Below are positions 50,182-58,117 of a DNA stretch of 64,000 nt, one piece after another; position 1 is the stretch's first letter; each line of letters opens with the position of its first letter. The stretch covers positions 8,848-72,847 of the forward strand of contig DATGQZ010000062.1 of assembly GCA_035303945.1 (NCBI GenBank), written 5' to 3'. This DNA is from DATGMS01 sp035303945. Its GTDB lineage: Bacteria > Bacteroidota > Bacteroidia > Cytophagales > Cyclobacteriaceae. Below the pieces are notes generated by a model. The model was not told where the DNA came from. It made no database searches and worked only from the letters and a program-made list of their open reading frames with translations. Both the position numbers and the translations under genes were made by a program.

Positions 50182-51489
50182 ATGGCTAAGAAAAATTCTA
50201 ATAAGCTAATTTACATCTTACTGGGAGTTGTGGCGTTTCTGATTGTTTTTGCTGTGATTGGCAAAGCTGCGGGATGGATCGGTGGAGAAAAAGAAACAGA
50301 AGTAGAGACTACAACAGTCAAGAGAACCGCAATAATTGAAAAAGTCAGTGCGTCAGGAGTTGTGCAGCCTGAGACGGAAGTTAAGCTGAGTCCTGATGTA
50401 GCGGGTGAAATAATTGAATTAAACGTGGTTGAAGGGGACTCCGTAAAGGTTGGCGATCTGCTGGTGAAAATCCGGCCCGATAATTTTATATCTGCCCTAG
50501 ATCGTGCGCGCGCTAATTTGAACCAACAAAAAGCGGCACTTGCGCAGGCTGAAGCTGCTTTAAAAAGGTCGGAAGTCCAATACCAGAGGGCTGACCTGGA
50601 GTTTAAACGAAACGAAAAGCTGTATCAAGACAAGGTAATATCCGACTCGGACTTTGAGCAGGCAAGGGCGGACTTCCTAAGTGCACAAAATGATCTTGAA
50701 GCAGCAAAGCAAACCGTTGTTGCTGCCCAATATACCGTGAGAAGTTCGCAGGCAACGGTAGATGAAGCTGCAGAAAATCTTCGGCTGACCAACGTATATT
50801 CGCCTGTAAGTGGTATCGTCTCCAACCTTTTGGTGGAGCAAGGCGAGAGAGTAGTTGGGACCGCACAGATGGCTGGTACGGAAATGATGCGCCTGGCTGA
50901 CCTTAACAAAATGGAGGTAAGGGTCAATGTGAATGAAAATGACATCGTTAGAATAAGTAGGGGGGACACGGTCATCATTGATGTGGATTCCTATACCTAT
51001 AGCGGAAGGAAATTTACCGGGACAGTTACGTCCATTGCCAATTCTGCTAACGAAAAGACTTCTATGGATGCTGTAACGGAATTTGAGGTTAGGATCAGGA
51101 TCCTGAATAGCTCTTACGAAGAACTGGTGACGCCGGAAAACCGCTACCCTTTTAGACCGGGTATGACTGCCAGTGTGGAAATTATAACGCAGAAGAAAGA
51201 GAATGTTCTTTCGGTACCTCTTGCAGCTGTGACCACCCGCGAGGGGATGACTGTTAGCTCCGAACAAGGGGGCACAAAGCCCAAGGAACTGGTTTTCGTT
51301 GTGGAGGGTAACACGGCAAAGATGGTAGAGGTGAAAACCGATATATCTGATTTTGAGAATATAGAAATTGTTGAAGGACTCACTGAAGGACAGGAAGTCA
51401 TCTCTGGGCCGTATTTTATAGTCAGTAAGGAATTAAAAGATGGGGACTTGATAAAGGTTAAGAACACGCCACAGCCCGAACAAAAATAA
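50182..51489 (+). CDS. Membrane-fusion (MacA/HlyD-type) efflux adaptor
   Basis: A 435-aa periplasmic adaptor with an N-terminal membrane anchor (about residues 9-31), a biotinyl-lipoyl half-domain (VKLSPDVAGEIIELNVVEGDSVKVGD), a long coiled-coil hairpin (about 108-205), the second lipoyl half (VYSPVSGIVSNLLVEQGERVVG), a beta-barrel domain and a membrane-proximal domain ending VISGPYFIVSKELKDGD. The retained anchor and long hairpin resemble MacA, which pairs with an ABC pump; the pump gene is not in the window. The operon ends at a strong terminator. Confidence 0.92.
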   Translation: MAKKNSNKLIYILLGVVAFLIVFAVIGKAAGWIGGEKETEVETTTVKRTAIIEKVSASGVVQPETEVKLSPDVAGEIIELNVVEGDSVKVGDLLVKIRPDNFISALDRARANLNQQKAALAQAEAALKRSEVQYQRADLEFKRNEKLYQDKVISDSDFEQARADFLSAQNDLEAAKQTVVAAQYTVRSSQATVDEAAENLRLTNVYSPVSGIVSNLLVEQGERVVGTAQMAGTEMMRLADLNKMEVRVNVNENDIVRISRGDTVIIDVDSYTYSGRKFTGTVTSIANSANEKTSMDAVTEFEVRIRILNSSYEELVTPENRYPFRPGMTASVEIITQKKENVLSVPLAAVTTREGMTVSSEQGGTKPKELVFVVEGNTAKMVEVKTDISDFENIEIVEGLTEGQEVISGPYFIVSKELKDGDLIKVKNTPQPEQK

Positions 51490-51512
51490 CCTTCCTTTAG
51501 TCACTTCAGCAA

Positions 51513-51547
51513 AAAAGGCTCCTCACTTGATGAATGAGGAGCCTTTT
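51513..51547. terminator. Bidirectional terminator between adaptor and maf genes
   Basis: AAAAGGCTCCTCA (51513-51525) pairs perfectly with TGAGGAGCCTTTT (51535-51547) across a nine-base loop; A/T tracts on both sides serve both strands. Confidence 0.93.
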
Positions 51548-51571
51548 GTTTATATATCGCTGTTGTTGCGC

Positions 51572-52150
51572 TTACCAATTTTTGAGTGCCTCATAAATTC
51601 GATGAACCGGCAGTCCCATAACGTTGTAAAAGGAGCCCACAATCTTATATACCGCCACATAACCTATCCATTCTTGTACCCCATAGGCACCCGCCTTGTC
51701 AAATGGTTGGCAGCGTCTTATATAAGAGCCTAATTCCTCGTCATCCATGGCCTTAAAGTAAACTTCGGTCTGATCATCAAAAAGAAGCTTTTTATGCAGA
51801 TCCATCATACATACTCCCGTAACCACCTGATGTTTATTTCCTGACAGTTTTTTTAACATGTCGAGCGCCTCTTTTTCATCGGCAGGTTTGTTCAAAATCT
51901 CACCATCTACAATCACGACAGTATCTGCAGTGATCAATAAATCCATCTCTTCCAGTTCATTTAGGAACGCATGCGCTTTTTTTTCGGCAAGGTATTGGGG
52001 TACTTTAAAGACATCCATATCATGGGGGAAATCTTCATTGACGTCTTTAGTTTTGCTGACAAAATCCAGCCCTAAACCCTCCATCAACGCGGTTCTCCTT
52101 GGTGATTTAGAAGCGAGAATGATACGCTTATTCTTTAAATTAATTATCAT
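51572..52150 (-). CDS. maf: Maf-family nucleotide pyrophosphatase
   Basis: House-cleaning enzyme that hydrolyses modified or canonical NTPs (dTTP/UTP type in most Maf proteins). 192 aa; motifs IILASKSPRRTALMEGLGL at the start, LITADTVVIVDGEIL (conserved Asp), and KAGAYGVQEWIGYVAVYKIVGSFYNVMGLP at the end. Start overlaps the DUF1015 stop by four bases, making a coupled accC-DUF1015-maf operon. Confidence 0.93.
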   Translation of the reverse strand: MIINLKNKRIILASKSPRRTALMEGLGLDFVSKTKDVNEDFPHDMDVFKVPQYLAEKKAHAFLNELEEMDLLITADTVVIVDGEILNKPADEKEALDMLKKLSGNKHQVVTGVCMMDLHKKLLFDDQTEVYFKAMDDEELGSYIRRCQPFDKAGAYGVQEWIGYVAVYKIVGSFYNVMGLPVHRIYEALKNW

Positions 52151-53445
52151 TGGAAAGCTTCGTATGGAAATGCAAAATCTTCTTCGGCGATAGAGGCAAA
52201 TAAGAGACCTGACACTGCCTTAGGGTAGAAATAGGTGGATTTTTGAGGCATCACATTACCGCGTTTTACGACATTCATCACTTCTTTCATACTAACACCT
52301 TTAGTAATAGCCGCAAAATCCGCTTCTCCTGAACTGACCTTTTGGTGGCATCTACTTAAGTTCCTTTCATAGTCGATGTGGCTGGAAAAACGCTGGTCCT
52401 CGCGCGGAATTCCCAATACCTTTTCAATAACAAAATAATGAAGTACTTCTAGGTCGAGGTCTCTGATTGCCTCTGGAACCTTTGCAGACATCCCGGCAAT
52501 TTTTTCGGGCTTCAGCCGAATTTTATAGGCCGAATTTTTGAAGATTAAGCCAAATGCCCACTGTTTGTTAAGGATAAGTTCCCCTATCTCTTGTGGGTCT
52601 AAGACTTCTTTCACCAGAAAATCCTTAGAAACTTTTTCTATTATTTCCTTTTCACTTATCGTAAGTCCTGAGATGAGCCGGTGGGTTGGGAGTATCTTTA
52701 GTCCTTTTGCAGCGGAATTAGTTAAGTACATCATGTGGTAATTGTATCCTTCGCTGCCGGTATGAGATACATTGTTAGCTTGCTGTTGCTTTCTGTAGGC
52801 AATAGCCCCTTCTAATCGATGGTGTCCGTCCGCCAAGATGATGGTTTGCTCCCGCATGAAAGCGCAAAATAGCGAAATGATCTTGGCGTCATGGATCACT
52901 CCCAACACTTCTCGCACCCCTTGGTAGTCCTCAATATCATACAGTGGCACAGATAGCGCTTCATCCATATATTTTTCCAGCACAAATGCCGGGTCGTGAT
53001 AGATACCATGGGTTGGGCTGCTTTGCATGCCGGTGTGCGCGAGAAGTTCTTTGCGGTCTTCTACAGCTCTTGCGATGGTGTCCTCATGACGTAATATCTT
53101 CCTGTCTTCCCAATCATAGGCTTTGATATGGCAGATAAATCCTTTCCGACAATGTTCTTCTTCTTCACCAGGCAAACGAAAATATTGATAATAAACGTAG
53201 ATGCCCGGTAGCCGATCCTGCAGGATTACCTGCTCCTTTTTCCATCGGTCTAGCGTGGCTTTGGCAGTAAGCGCAGGTTTTTCTCCTGTGGGAACAGATA
53301 AGTGGATGCTGTTATTACTGTTTCGGTACAATGCCTCACGTTGTTTGGATGAGACGACGTCAAAAAGTGGAGAGGTCAAGTCTTCCATTTGGTGGCTCAG
53401 TCGAGGGTGGTAACGCCAAGCTTTAATCGGTAATATTTGTGCCAT
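52147..53445 (-). CDS. DUF1015 family protein
   Basis: A 432-aa cytoplasmic protein of the DUF1015 family, found in many bacteria and of unestablished function. Recognisable elements are the conserved IILADGHHRLEGAIAYR (HHR motif, around residue 205), YNYHMMYLTN, and the C-terminal NVMPQKSTYFYPKAVSGL. Sits directly between accC (its ATG begins where the accC stop ends) and maf. Confidence 0.88.
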   Translation of the reverse strand: MAQILPIKAWRYHPRLSHQMEDLTSPLFDVVSSKQREALYRNSNNSIHLSVPTGEKPALTAKATLDRWKKEQVILQDRLPGIYVYYQYFRLPGEEEEHCRKGFICHIKAYDWEDRKILRHEDTIARAVEDRKELLAHTGMQSSPTHGIYHDPAFVLEKYMDEALSVPLYDIEDYQGVREVLGVIHDAKIISLFCAFMREQTIILADGHHRLEGAIAYRKQQQANNVSHTGSEGYNYHMMYLTNSAAKGLKILPTHRLISGLTISEKEIIEKVSKDFLVKEVLDPQEIGELILNKQWAFGLIFKNSAYKIRLKPEKIAGMSAKVPEAIRDLDLEVLHYFVIEKVLGIPREDQRFSSHIDYERNLSRCHQKVSSGEADFAAITKGVSMKEVMNVVKRGNVMPQKSTYFYPKAVSGLLFASIAEEDFAFPYEAFQ

Positions 53446-54936
53446 TTATTTCAGTCTGTTTTTCCATTGGGAACCATTCGACACTAAGCCAGTATCAACA
53501 TTTGAAGTTACTTTGTGTTGTTCGAGAAGCTTTACACCAAAAGCTGCTAACAGTTCCATTTCGGTTTGTTCAATTTTTTCCTCCAAGTCTTCAGGTGAAA
53601 AGAAGCGATCTATAAATTTGGTATCGAAACGCCCCTCTCTAAATGCCTGGTGCTTCATTACAAACTTGCAAAAGCTCAAAGTAGTTTCTACTCCTGTAAT
53701 TTGAAATTCATCGATAGCCCGAATCATTCTTTCTATTGCCTCTTGTCGACTGCTGTGGTAGGTGATTAATTTTCCTATAAGCGGGTCATAATGAATGGGG
53801 ATATCCATGCCTTCTTCAAATCCATCATCGACCCGAATGCCCGGCCCTTGTGGTCGCTTATAGCTGTGTAGTGTACCAATAGCTGGTAAGAAATTGTTAC
53901 TAGGATCTTCGGCATAAACCCTTATCTCTATGGCATGCCCCTGTATCTTAAGCTCATCTTGGCTAAAGCTCAATGGCTCGCCTTCGGCTATGCGTATTTG
54001 CTCCTTTACAAGATCTTTTCCTGTAATTAGCTCGGTCACAGGATGCTCCACCTGTAATCGGGTATTCATCTCCAAAAAATAGAATGAAAGATCCTGATCA
54101 ACGATAAACTCTACGGTTCCTGCGCTGTAATAACCGCAAGCTTTGGCCACCTTAATGGCTGCATTGCCCATGGCCTGTCGTTGTTCCTCATTTAATGCCG
54201 CGGACGGAGCCTCTTCGATGACTTTTTGATGCCTACGTTGAATCGAGCACTCTCTTTCGAAAAGATGTACATAATTGCCGTGTTGATCTCCAAGGACTTG
54301 GATTTCAATGTGGCGGGGTGAGGTCAGGTATTTTTCTATGAACACGCTGCCGTCTCCAAAGGCGGATTCAGCCTCGCTGATAGCCCTATACATTTGTGAG
54401 TCAAATTCCGCTTCATTTGCTACGATTCGCATACCTTTGCCGCCACCTCCTGCACTCGCTTTGATCAAAATAGGGTATCCGATCTCCGAGGCTTTGCTTT
54501 TAGCTAAGGAAATATCGCTGATGGCCTCCTCTGTCCCGGGCACCATGGGGATTTGATAGCGGGATGCCGCTTGTCGGGCAGCCACTTTGTTTCCCATCAT
54601 TTCGATGGCTTCAGCCGAAGGGCCAATGAAAATTATTCCTGCCTCACGTACTTTTCGGGCAAAAGCGGCATTCTCGGAGAGAAAGCCATACCCTGGATGG
54701 ATGGCGTCTACCTTAAGCGCTAGTGCCACTTGGATGATCTTATCACCTAATAGATAAGATTGAGAGGAAGGAGCGGGTCCCAAACAAACCGCCTCATCGG
54801 CCAAGCGTACATGAAGTGCCTGTCGGTCTGCTTCACTGTACACTGCAACGGTCTGAATGCCCATCTCTCGTGCGGTGCGGATGATGCGCAGGCTTATTTC
54901 GCCTCGGTTAGCGATAAGAATCTTTTTTATGTTCAT
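53446..54936 (-). CDS. accC: Biotin carboxylase subunit of an acyl-CoA carboxylase
   Basis: ATP-dependent carboxylation of biotin on a carrier protein, the first half-reaction of acetyl- or propionyl-CoA carboxylase. 496 aa: N-terminal KKILIANRGEISLRIIRTAREMG, HPGYGFLSENA, the ATP-grasp glycine loop ASAGGGGKGMR (around residue 165), and the catalytic block EMNTRLQVEHPVTE; the C-terminal YDPLIGKLI is also conserved. No biotin-carrier or carboxyltransferase gene is adjacent, so it may serve a propionyl/acyl-CoA carboxylase encoded elsewhere. First gene of the operon with DUF1015 and maf. Confidence 0.92.
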   Translation of the reverse strand: MNIKKILIANRGEISLRIIRTAREMGIQTVAVYSEADRQALHVRLADEAVCLGPAPSSQSYLLGDKIIQVALALKVDAIHPGYGFLSENAAFARKVREAGIIFIGPSAEAIEMMGNKVAARQAASRYQIPMVPGTEEAISDISLAKSKASEIGYPILIKASAGGGGKGMRIVANEAEFDSQMYRAISEAESAFGDGSVFIEKYLTSPRHIEIQVLGDQHGNYVHLFERECSIQRRHQKVIEEAPSAALNEEQRQAMGNAAIKVAKACGYYSAGTVEFIVDQDLSFYFLEMNTRLQVEHPVTELITGKDLVKEQIRIAEGEPLSFSQDELKIQGHAIEIRVYAEDPSNNFLPAIGTLHSYKRPQGPGIRVDDGFEEGMDIPIHYDPLIGKLITYHSSRQEAIERMIRAIDEFQITGVETTLSFCKFVMKHQAFREGRFDTKFIDRFFSPEDLEEKIEQTEMELLAAFGVKLLEQHKVTSNVDTGLVSNGSQWKNRLK

Positions 54937-55110
54937 TTTTCGGCGGGCTTGCTGAAGACGTGAGTATCCACGAATTAAAGAATTTTATGCGAAGTAAAAA
55001 ATCAGTTGCTCCAAAACTATGTCCCCTGATAATATGCATGTGCTATGGTTGAGACTGGTGCGTAGTGCATTAGGAGATCTCTGAAGTTATTTTTGAAATG
55101 AAGTTGATAT

Positions 55111-55142
55111 TTTGTGATATAGCACAAAAAGTAGTACTTTTG
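55111..55142 (+). promoter_or_regulatory. Strong Bacteroidota consensus promoter of the oxoamine synthase gene
   Basis: TTTG at 55111-55114, a 20-base spacer, and TACTTTTG at 55135-55142 match the -33 TTTG / -7 TAnnTTTG consensus exactly. Transcription should begin near 55148-55150, leaving a leader of about 50 bases. Confidence 0.8.
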
Positions 55143-55143
55143 A

Positions 55144-55157
55144 GGGTTTTAAAACCC
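55144..55157. promoter_or_regulatory. Perfect 14-bp palindrome at the transcription start
   Basis: GGGTTTTAAAACCC occupies 55144-55157, beginning two bases after the -7 element and spanning the expected transcription start. Its position would let a bound dimer block initiation. The regulator is unknown. Confidence 0.55.
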
Positions 55158-55199
55158 CATATATTGGAAGGAAGTAATTCATAATAAACAATTTACGCA

Positions 55200-56450
55200 T
55201 TGGATATCTTTGAAAAATTGCAGATTAACCTAGGGCCACTTGGCAAGCATGCGGGCCTTTCAGAGGGTTATTTTATGTTTCCCAAGCTAGAAGGTGAAAT
55301 AGCACCTAGAATGAGATTTAAGGGAAAGGAAGTGTTGACGTGGAGTCTCAACAATTACTTGGGTCTGGCAAATCATCCTGAAGTACGGGAAGCCGACGAA
55401 AAGGCGGCCAAAAAATGGGGTGCTGGTTACCCAATGGGAGCAAGAATGATGTCAGGCAATACGGATGCCCATGAGGAGTTGGAGGCACAGCTTGCGGATT
55501 TTGTCGGCAAGGAAAGTGCCTATCTGTTGAATTATGGCTATCAGGGAATCATGTCTGTCATAGATGCCATTATAGATAGAAAGGACGTAGTGGTGTACGA
55601 CGCGGAATGCCATGCTTGTATCATTGATGGCTTAAGAATGCACCTAGGCAAACGCTTCGTCTATCCCCATAACGATATGGAGGCATTTGAGAAGCAACTG
55701 CAAAGGGCCCAGAAACTTACGGCAGAGACTGGTGGTGGGATTTTGGTAATTACTGAAGGTGTTTTTGGGATGACCGGCAACATGGGCAATATCAAAGGCA
55801 TCGTATCATTTAAAGAAAAATATCAATTTAGACTTTTAGTCGATGATGCTCATGGTTTTGGTACTATGGGTAAAACTGGCGCCGGAGTAGGAGAGGAGCA
55901 AGGTGTTCAGGACCAAATCGACCTTTATTTTTCAACTTTCGCTAAATCTATGGCCAGTATTGGCGCATTTATTGCAGGAAATGAGGAAGTAATCCGTTAT
56001 TTGAAGTACAATATGCGCTCCCAGATTTTTGCCAAAGCACTACCTATGATTATGGTAGAGGGCGCTTTGAAACGTCTGGACATGTTGAAAAACCGTCCAG
56101 AGCTGAAAAATAATCTGTGGAAAGTGGTAAATGCACTGCAAAACGGTCTAAAGGAAAAAGGCTTTAACATCGGTACCACTACTACACCGGTTACACCAGT
56201 GGTGTTGAACGGTACAGTTGGTGAAGCTGCAACCCTCAGCAAAGACCTTAGAGAGAACTACAACATCTTCTGTTCTGTAGTTATCTATCCTGTAGTGCCA
56301 AAAGGGATGATCATCTTAAGATTGATTCCTACCGCCGCGCATACGCTTGAAGACGTGAAGGAAACCATTACGGCTTTTGAGGCGATTAAGGATAAGTTGT
56401 CCAGCGGGTACTATAAAACAACGGAATTGGCTACTTCATTTGGTGAATAA
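55200..56450 (+). CDS. Alpha-oxoamine synthase: probable serine palmitoyltransferase or cysteate acyltransferase
   Basis: A 416-aa PLP enzyme that condenses an amino acid with an acyl-CoA. Motifs: His138 stacking on PLP, DDAHGFG (215-221) and the PLP lysine in STFAKSMASIGAF (Lys249). The TF.KS.ASIGGF-like form is that of sphingolipid serine palmitoyltransferases rather than biotin (BioF) or heme (ALAS) enzymes. In Cytophagales the same family includes cysteate fatty-acyltransferases that begin sulfonolipid synthesis, so both remain open. The start is TTG, supported by the family beginning MDIFEK. Monocistronic, with a strong promoter and palindrome. Confidence 0.85.
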   Translation: MDIFEKLQINLGPLGKHAGLSEGYFMFPKLEGEIAPRMRFKGKEVLTWSLNNYLGLANHPEVREADEKAAKKWGAGYPMGARMMSGNTDAHEELEAQLADFVGKESAYLLNYGYQGIMSVIDAIIDRKDVVVYDAECHACIIDGLRMHLGKRFVYPHNDMEAFEKQLQRAQKLTAETGGGILVITEGVFGMTGNMGNIKGIVSFKEKYQFRLLVDDAHGFGTMGKTGAGVGEEQGVQDQIDLYFSTFAKSMASIGAFIAGNEEVIRYLKYNMRSQIFAKALPMIMVEGALKRLDMLKNRPELKNNLWKVVNALQNGLKEKGFNIGTTTTPVTPVVLNGTVGEAATLSKDLRENYNIFCSVVIYPVVPKGMIILRLIPTAAHTLEDVKETITAFEAIKDKLSSGYYKTTELATSFGE

Positions 56451-56548
56451 ATGCCCAAATATCAATAGCAGGCTGTTGTTTTAAAAACTTAATACTTATA
56501 TTGAATCAAAAATTAATATTCTCATCAACCTAAAAATTAACTTTTATT

Positions 56549-56731
56549 ATGAACAGATTTAGCGAAATTAGGGACCTTATAACTTCCTTGGAAGCCGATT
56601 TTGAAAAATTCTATGATAAAAAGAATCAAGCAGCAGGCACTAGAGTCAGAAAAGGGATGCAAGACCTGAAAAATTTGGCTCAAGACATCCGTAAGGAAGT
56701 TCAAGATATCAAAAACTCAGAATCAAAATAA
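56549..56731 (+). CDS. Histone H1-like (Hc1-type) DNA-binding protein
   Basis: A 60-aa protein of the bacterial H1-like family, present in most Bacteroidota and thought to compact DNA. The conserved MNRFSEIRDLITSLEADFEKFYDKKN start is followed by GTRVRKGMQDLKNLAQDIRKEVQ. It lacks the long Ala/Lys/Pro tail of chlamydial Hc1 and many relatives, ending NSESK, so it is a short, only mildly basic version. Own terminator follows directly. Confidence 0.9.
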   Translation: MNRFSEIRDLITSLEADFEKFYDKKNQAAGTRVRKGMQDLKNLAQDIRKEVQDIKNSESK

Positions 56732-56771
56732 AAAAGAAAAGGTGGTCATCGTTTGGCCACCTTTCTTTTTT
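56731..56771. terminator. Bidirectional terminator between histone and dapA genes
   Basis: GGTGGTCA (56741-56748) and TGGCCACC (56754-56761) pair with one wobble, flanked by A-rich and T-rich tracts. It overlaps the last base of the histone stop and the dapA stop. Confidence 0.88.
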
Positions 56772-57634
56772 CACTTGATTTTTGATGCTGCTGCCTTGAT
56801 ACGTTGGCTCAGTGATTCACTGGCTTTTATCAGAGGGAGCCTCACCTCGTCTTTACACAAACCTAAATGCATCATTAGGTTTTTTATTCCCACTGGATTG
56901 CTTTCCTCATACATCAAAGGATTAATCTCCAGCAGTTGGAAAGTAGCCAGTTTAGCAGCTTCTAGGCTGTCATGAATGATGCTTCTGAACAGATGGGGAT
57001 AAGCATTAGCTATGACAGAAATTATTCCTTCTCCTCCAACGGCTCTGGTAGCACAGGCCAACATATCATCTCCTGAAATCAACAGGAAGTCCTCGGGCTT
57101 TTTGGCAGCGATTCTCATGCACTGATCCAAGTTGCCACTGGCTTCTTTCATGCCAATAATATTTTTATGTTCAGCCAATCGCAATGTGGTATCGGCTGTA
57201 ATATTAGACATTGTCCTTCCAGGCACGTTATACAAAATGACAGGTACAGGACTGGCGTTTGCAATATGTGTGTAGTGGGCAATGATTCCCTCCTGTGAAG
57301 GTTTATTGTAGTATGGACTAACAGAAAGAATTGCATCGACACCTGTGAAGTCCGTTTCTTTTATCTCATCAAGAATCTTGTGGGTATTGTTGCCACCAAT
57401 CCCATATACAATGGGAAGTCGCCCTTTGTTGACCTTGATGCTGAATGCAAGTATATCTTTCTTTTCTGAACTTGTCAAAGTAGCGGTTTCCCCCGTCGTT
57501 CCTTGCACGACCAGATAATCAATACCTCCGGCAATCACATGTTCCACCACCCTCTCCAATGCAGCATAGTCTATTGACTTATCTTCATTAAAAGGAGTGA
57601 TCATGGCGACACCCGAGCCTTTTAAATTCCTCAT
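56771..57634 (-). CDS. dapA: 4-hydroxy-tetrahydrodipicolinate synthase
   Basis: Condenses pyruvate with aspartate semialdehyde, the first committed step of lysine/diaminopimelate synthesis. 287 aa, with the catalytic residues in place: Thr46-Thr47 in QGTTGET, Tyr135 in YNVPGRT, and the Schiff-base Lys163 in GMKEASG. Last gene of a ligA-unknown-dapA operon; it starts one base after the preceding stop. Confidence 0.96.
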   Translation of the reverse strand: MRNLKGSGVAMITPFNEDKSIDYAALERVVEHVIAGGIDYLVVQGTTGETATLTSSEKKDILAFSIKVNKGRLPIVYGIGGNNTHKILDEIKETDFTGVDAILSVSPYYNKPSQEGIIAHYTHIANASPVPVILYNVPGRTMSNITADTTLRLAEHKNIIGMKEASGNLDQCMRIAAKKPEDFLLISGDDMLACATRAVGGEGIISVIANAYPHLFRSIIHDSLEAAKLATFQLLEINPLMYEESNPVGIKNLMMHLGLCKDEVRLPLIKASESLSQRIKAAASKIK

Positions 57635-57635
57635 G

Positions 57636-58115
57636 TTAGATTACTTGCTTTAAATACTTTAGTAAGTTTTCAATATTTTGCTTTTGATCCATTTCCTTAG
57701 ACACCATTAGATCCAAGTAAGGGGCGTGGCTTTGATCGTAGAAGCCTACCGTATAGGATTGCGGGTTCAAATATAGAAGATATAAAGAGAAAATATTGAG
57801 TTTTTCTGCTGATACAATAATTAAATCCGATCTATGTTGGATAAATTCAGCTACACTATTCTTTGGCTTGCCGGTAAATGAAAAATCCTTGTAAGAAAAT
57901 GCCTCTTTTGCCTCGGACCCTTCTCCATAAAAAAGCCCTGTAATTGCCTTTTGCCCTACAATCGGTGTGATGGCCTCAATGGTTTCATTAAGTTCCACCA
58001 GCGAAGGGGCAATGACTCCTATGTGATGGATATGCTCAAGCGACAGTTGTGCTTTATTCGTTTGGCTGACTTTTTTTAATGCTTTTTTAATAAAATACTC
58101 TGTGATCCACTTCAT
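57636..58115 (-). CDS. Conserved Bacteroidota protein between ligA and dapA
   Basis: A 159-aa cytoplasmic protein. It begins with a basic helix (WITEYFIKKALKKVSQTNKAQLSL), then an alternating beta-alpha pattern (HIGVIAPSLVELNETIEAITPIVG; DLIIVSAEKLNIFSLYLLYLNPQ) resembling a Rossmann-like fold without an obvious nucleotide motif. I take it for the DUF6913-like family, of unknown function. Gaps of two bases to ligA and one to dapA show a single operon. Confidence 0.78.
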   Translation of the reverse strand: MKWITEYFIKKALKKVSQTNKAQLSLEHIHHIGVIAPSLVELNETIEAITPIVGQKAITGLFYGEGSEAKEAFSYKDFSFTGKPKNSVAEFIQHRSDLIIVSAEKLNIFSLYLLYLNPQSYTVGFYDQSHAPYLDLMVSKEMDQKQNIENLLKYLKQVI

Positions 58116-58117
58116 AT

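Noticed and set aside
50677..51267. 196-residue minus-strand reading frame opposite the efflux adaptor
   Set aside because: Shadow of the lipoyl/beta-barrel coding sequence; no independent start signal or motif.
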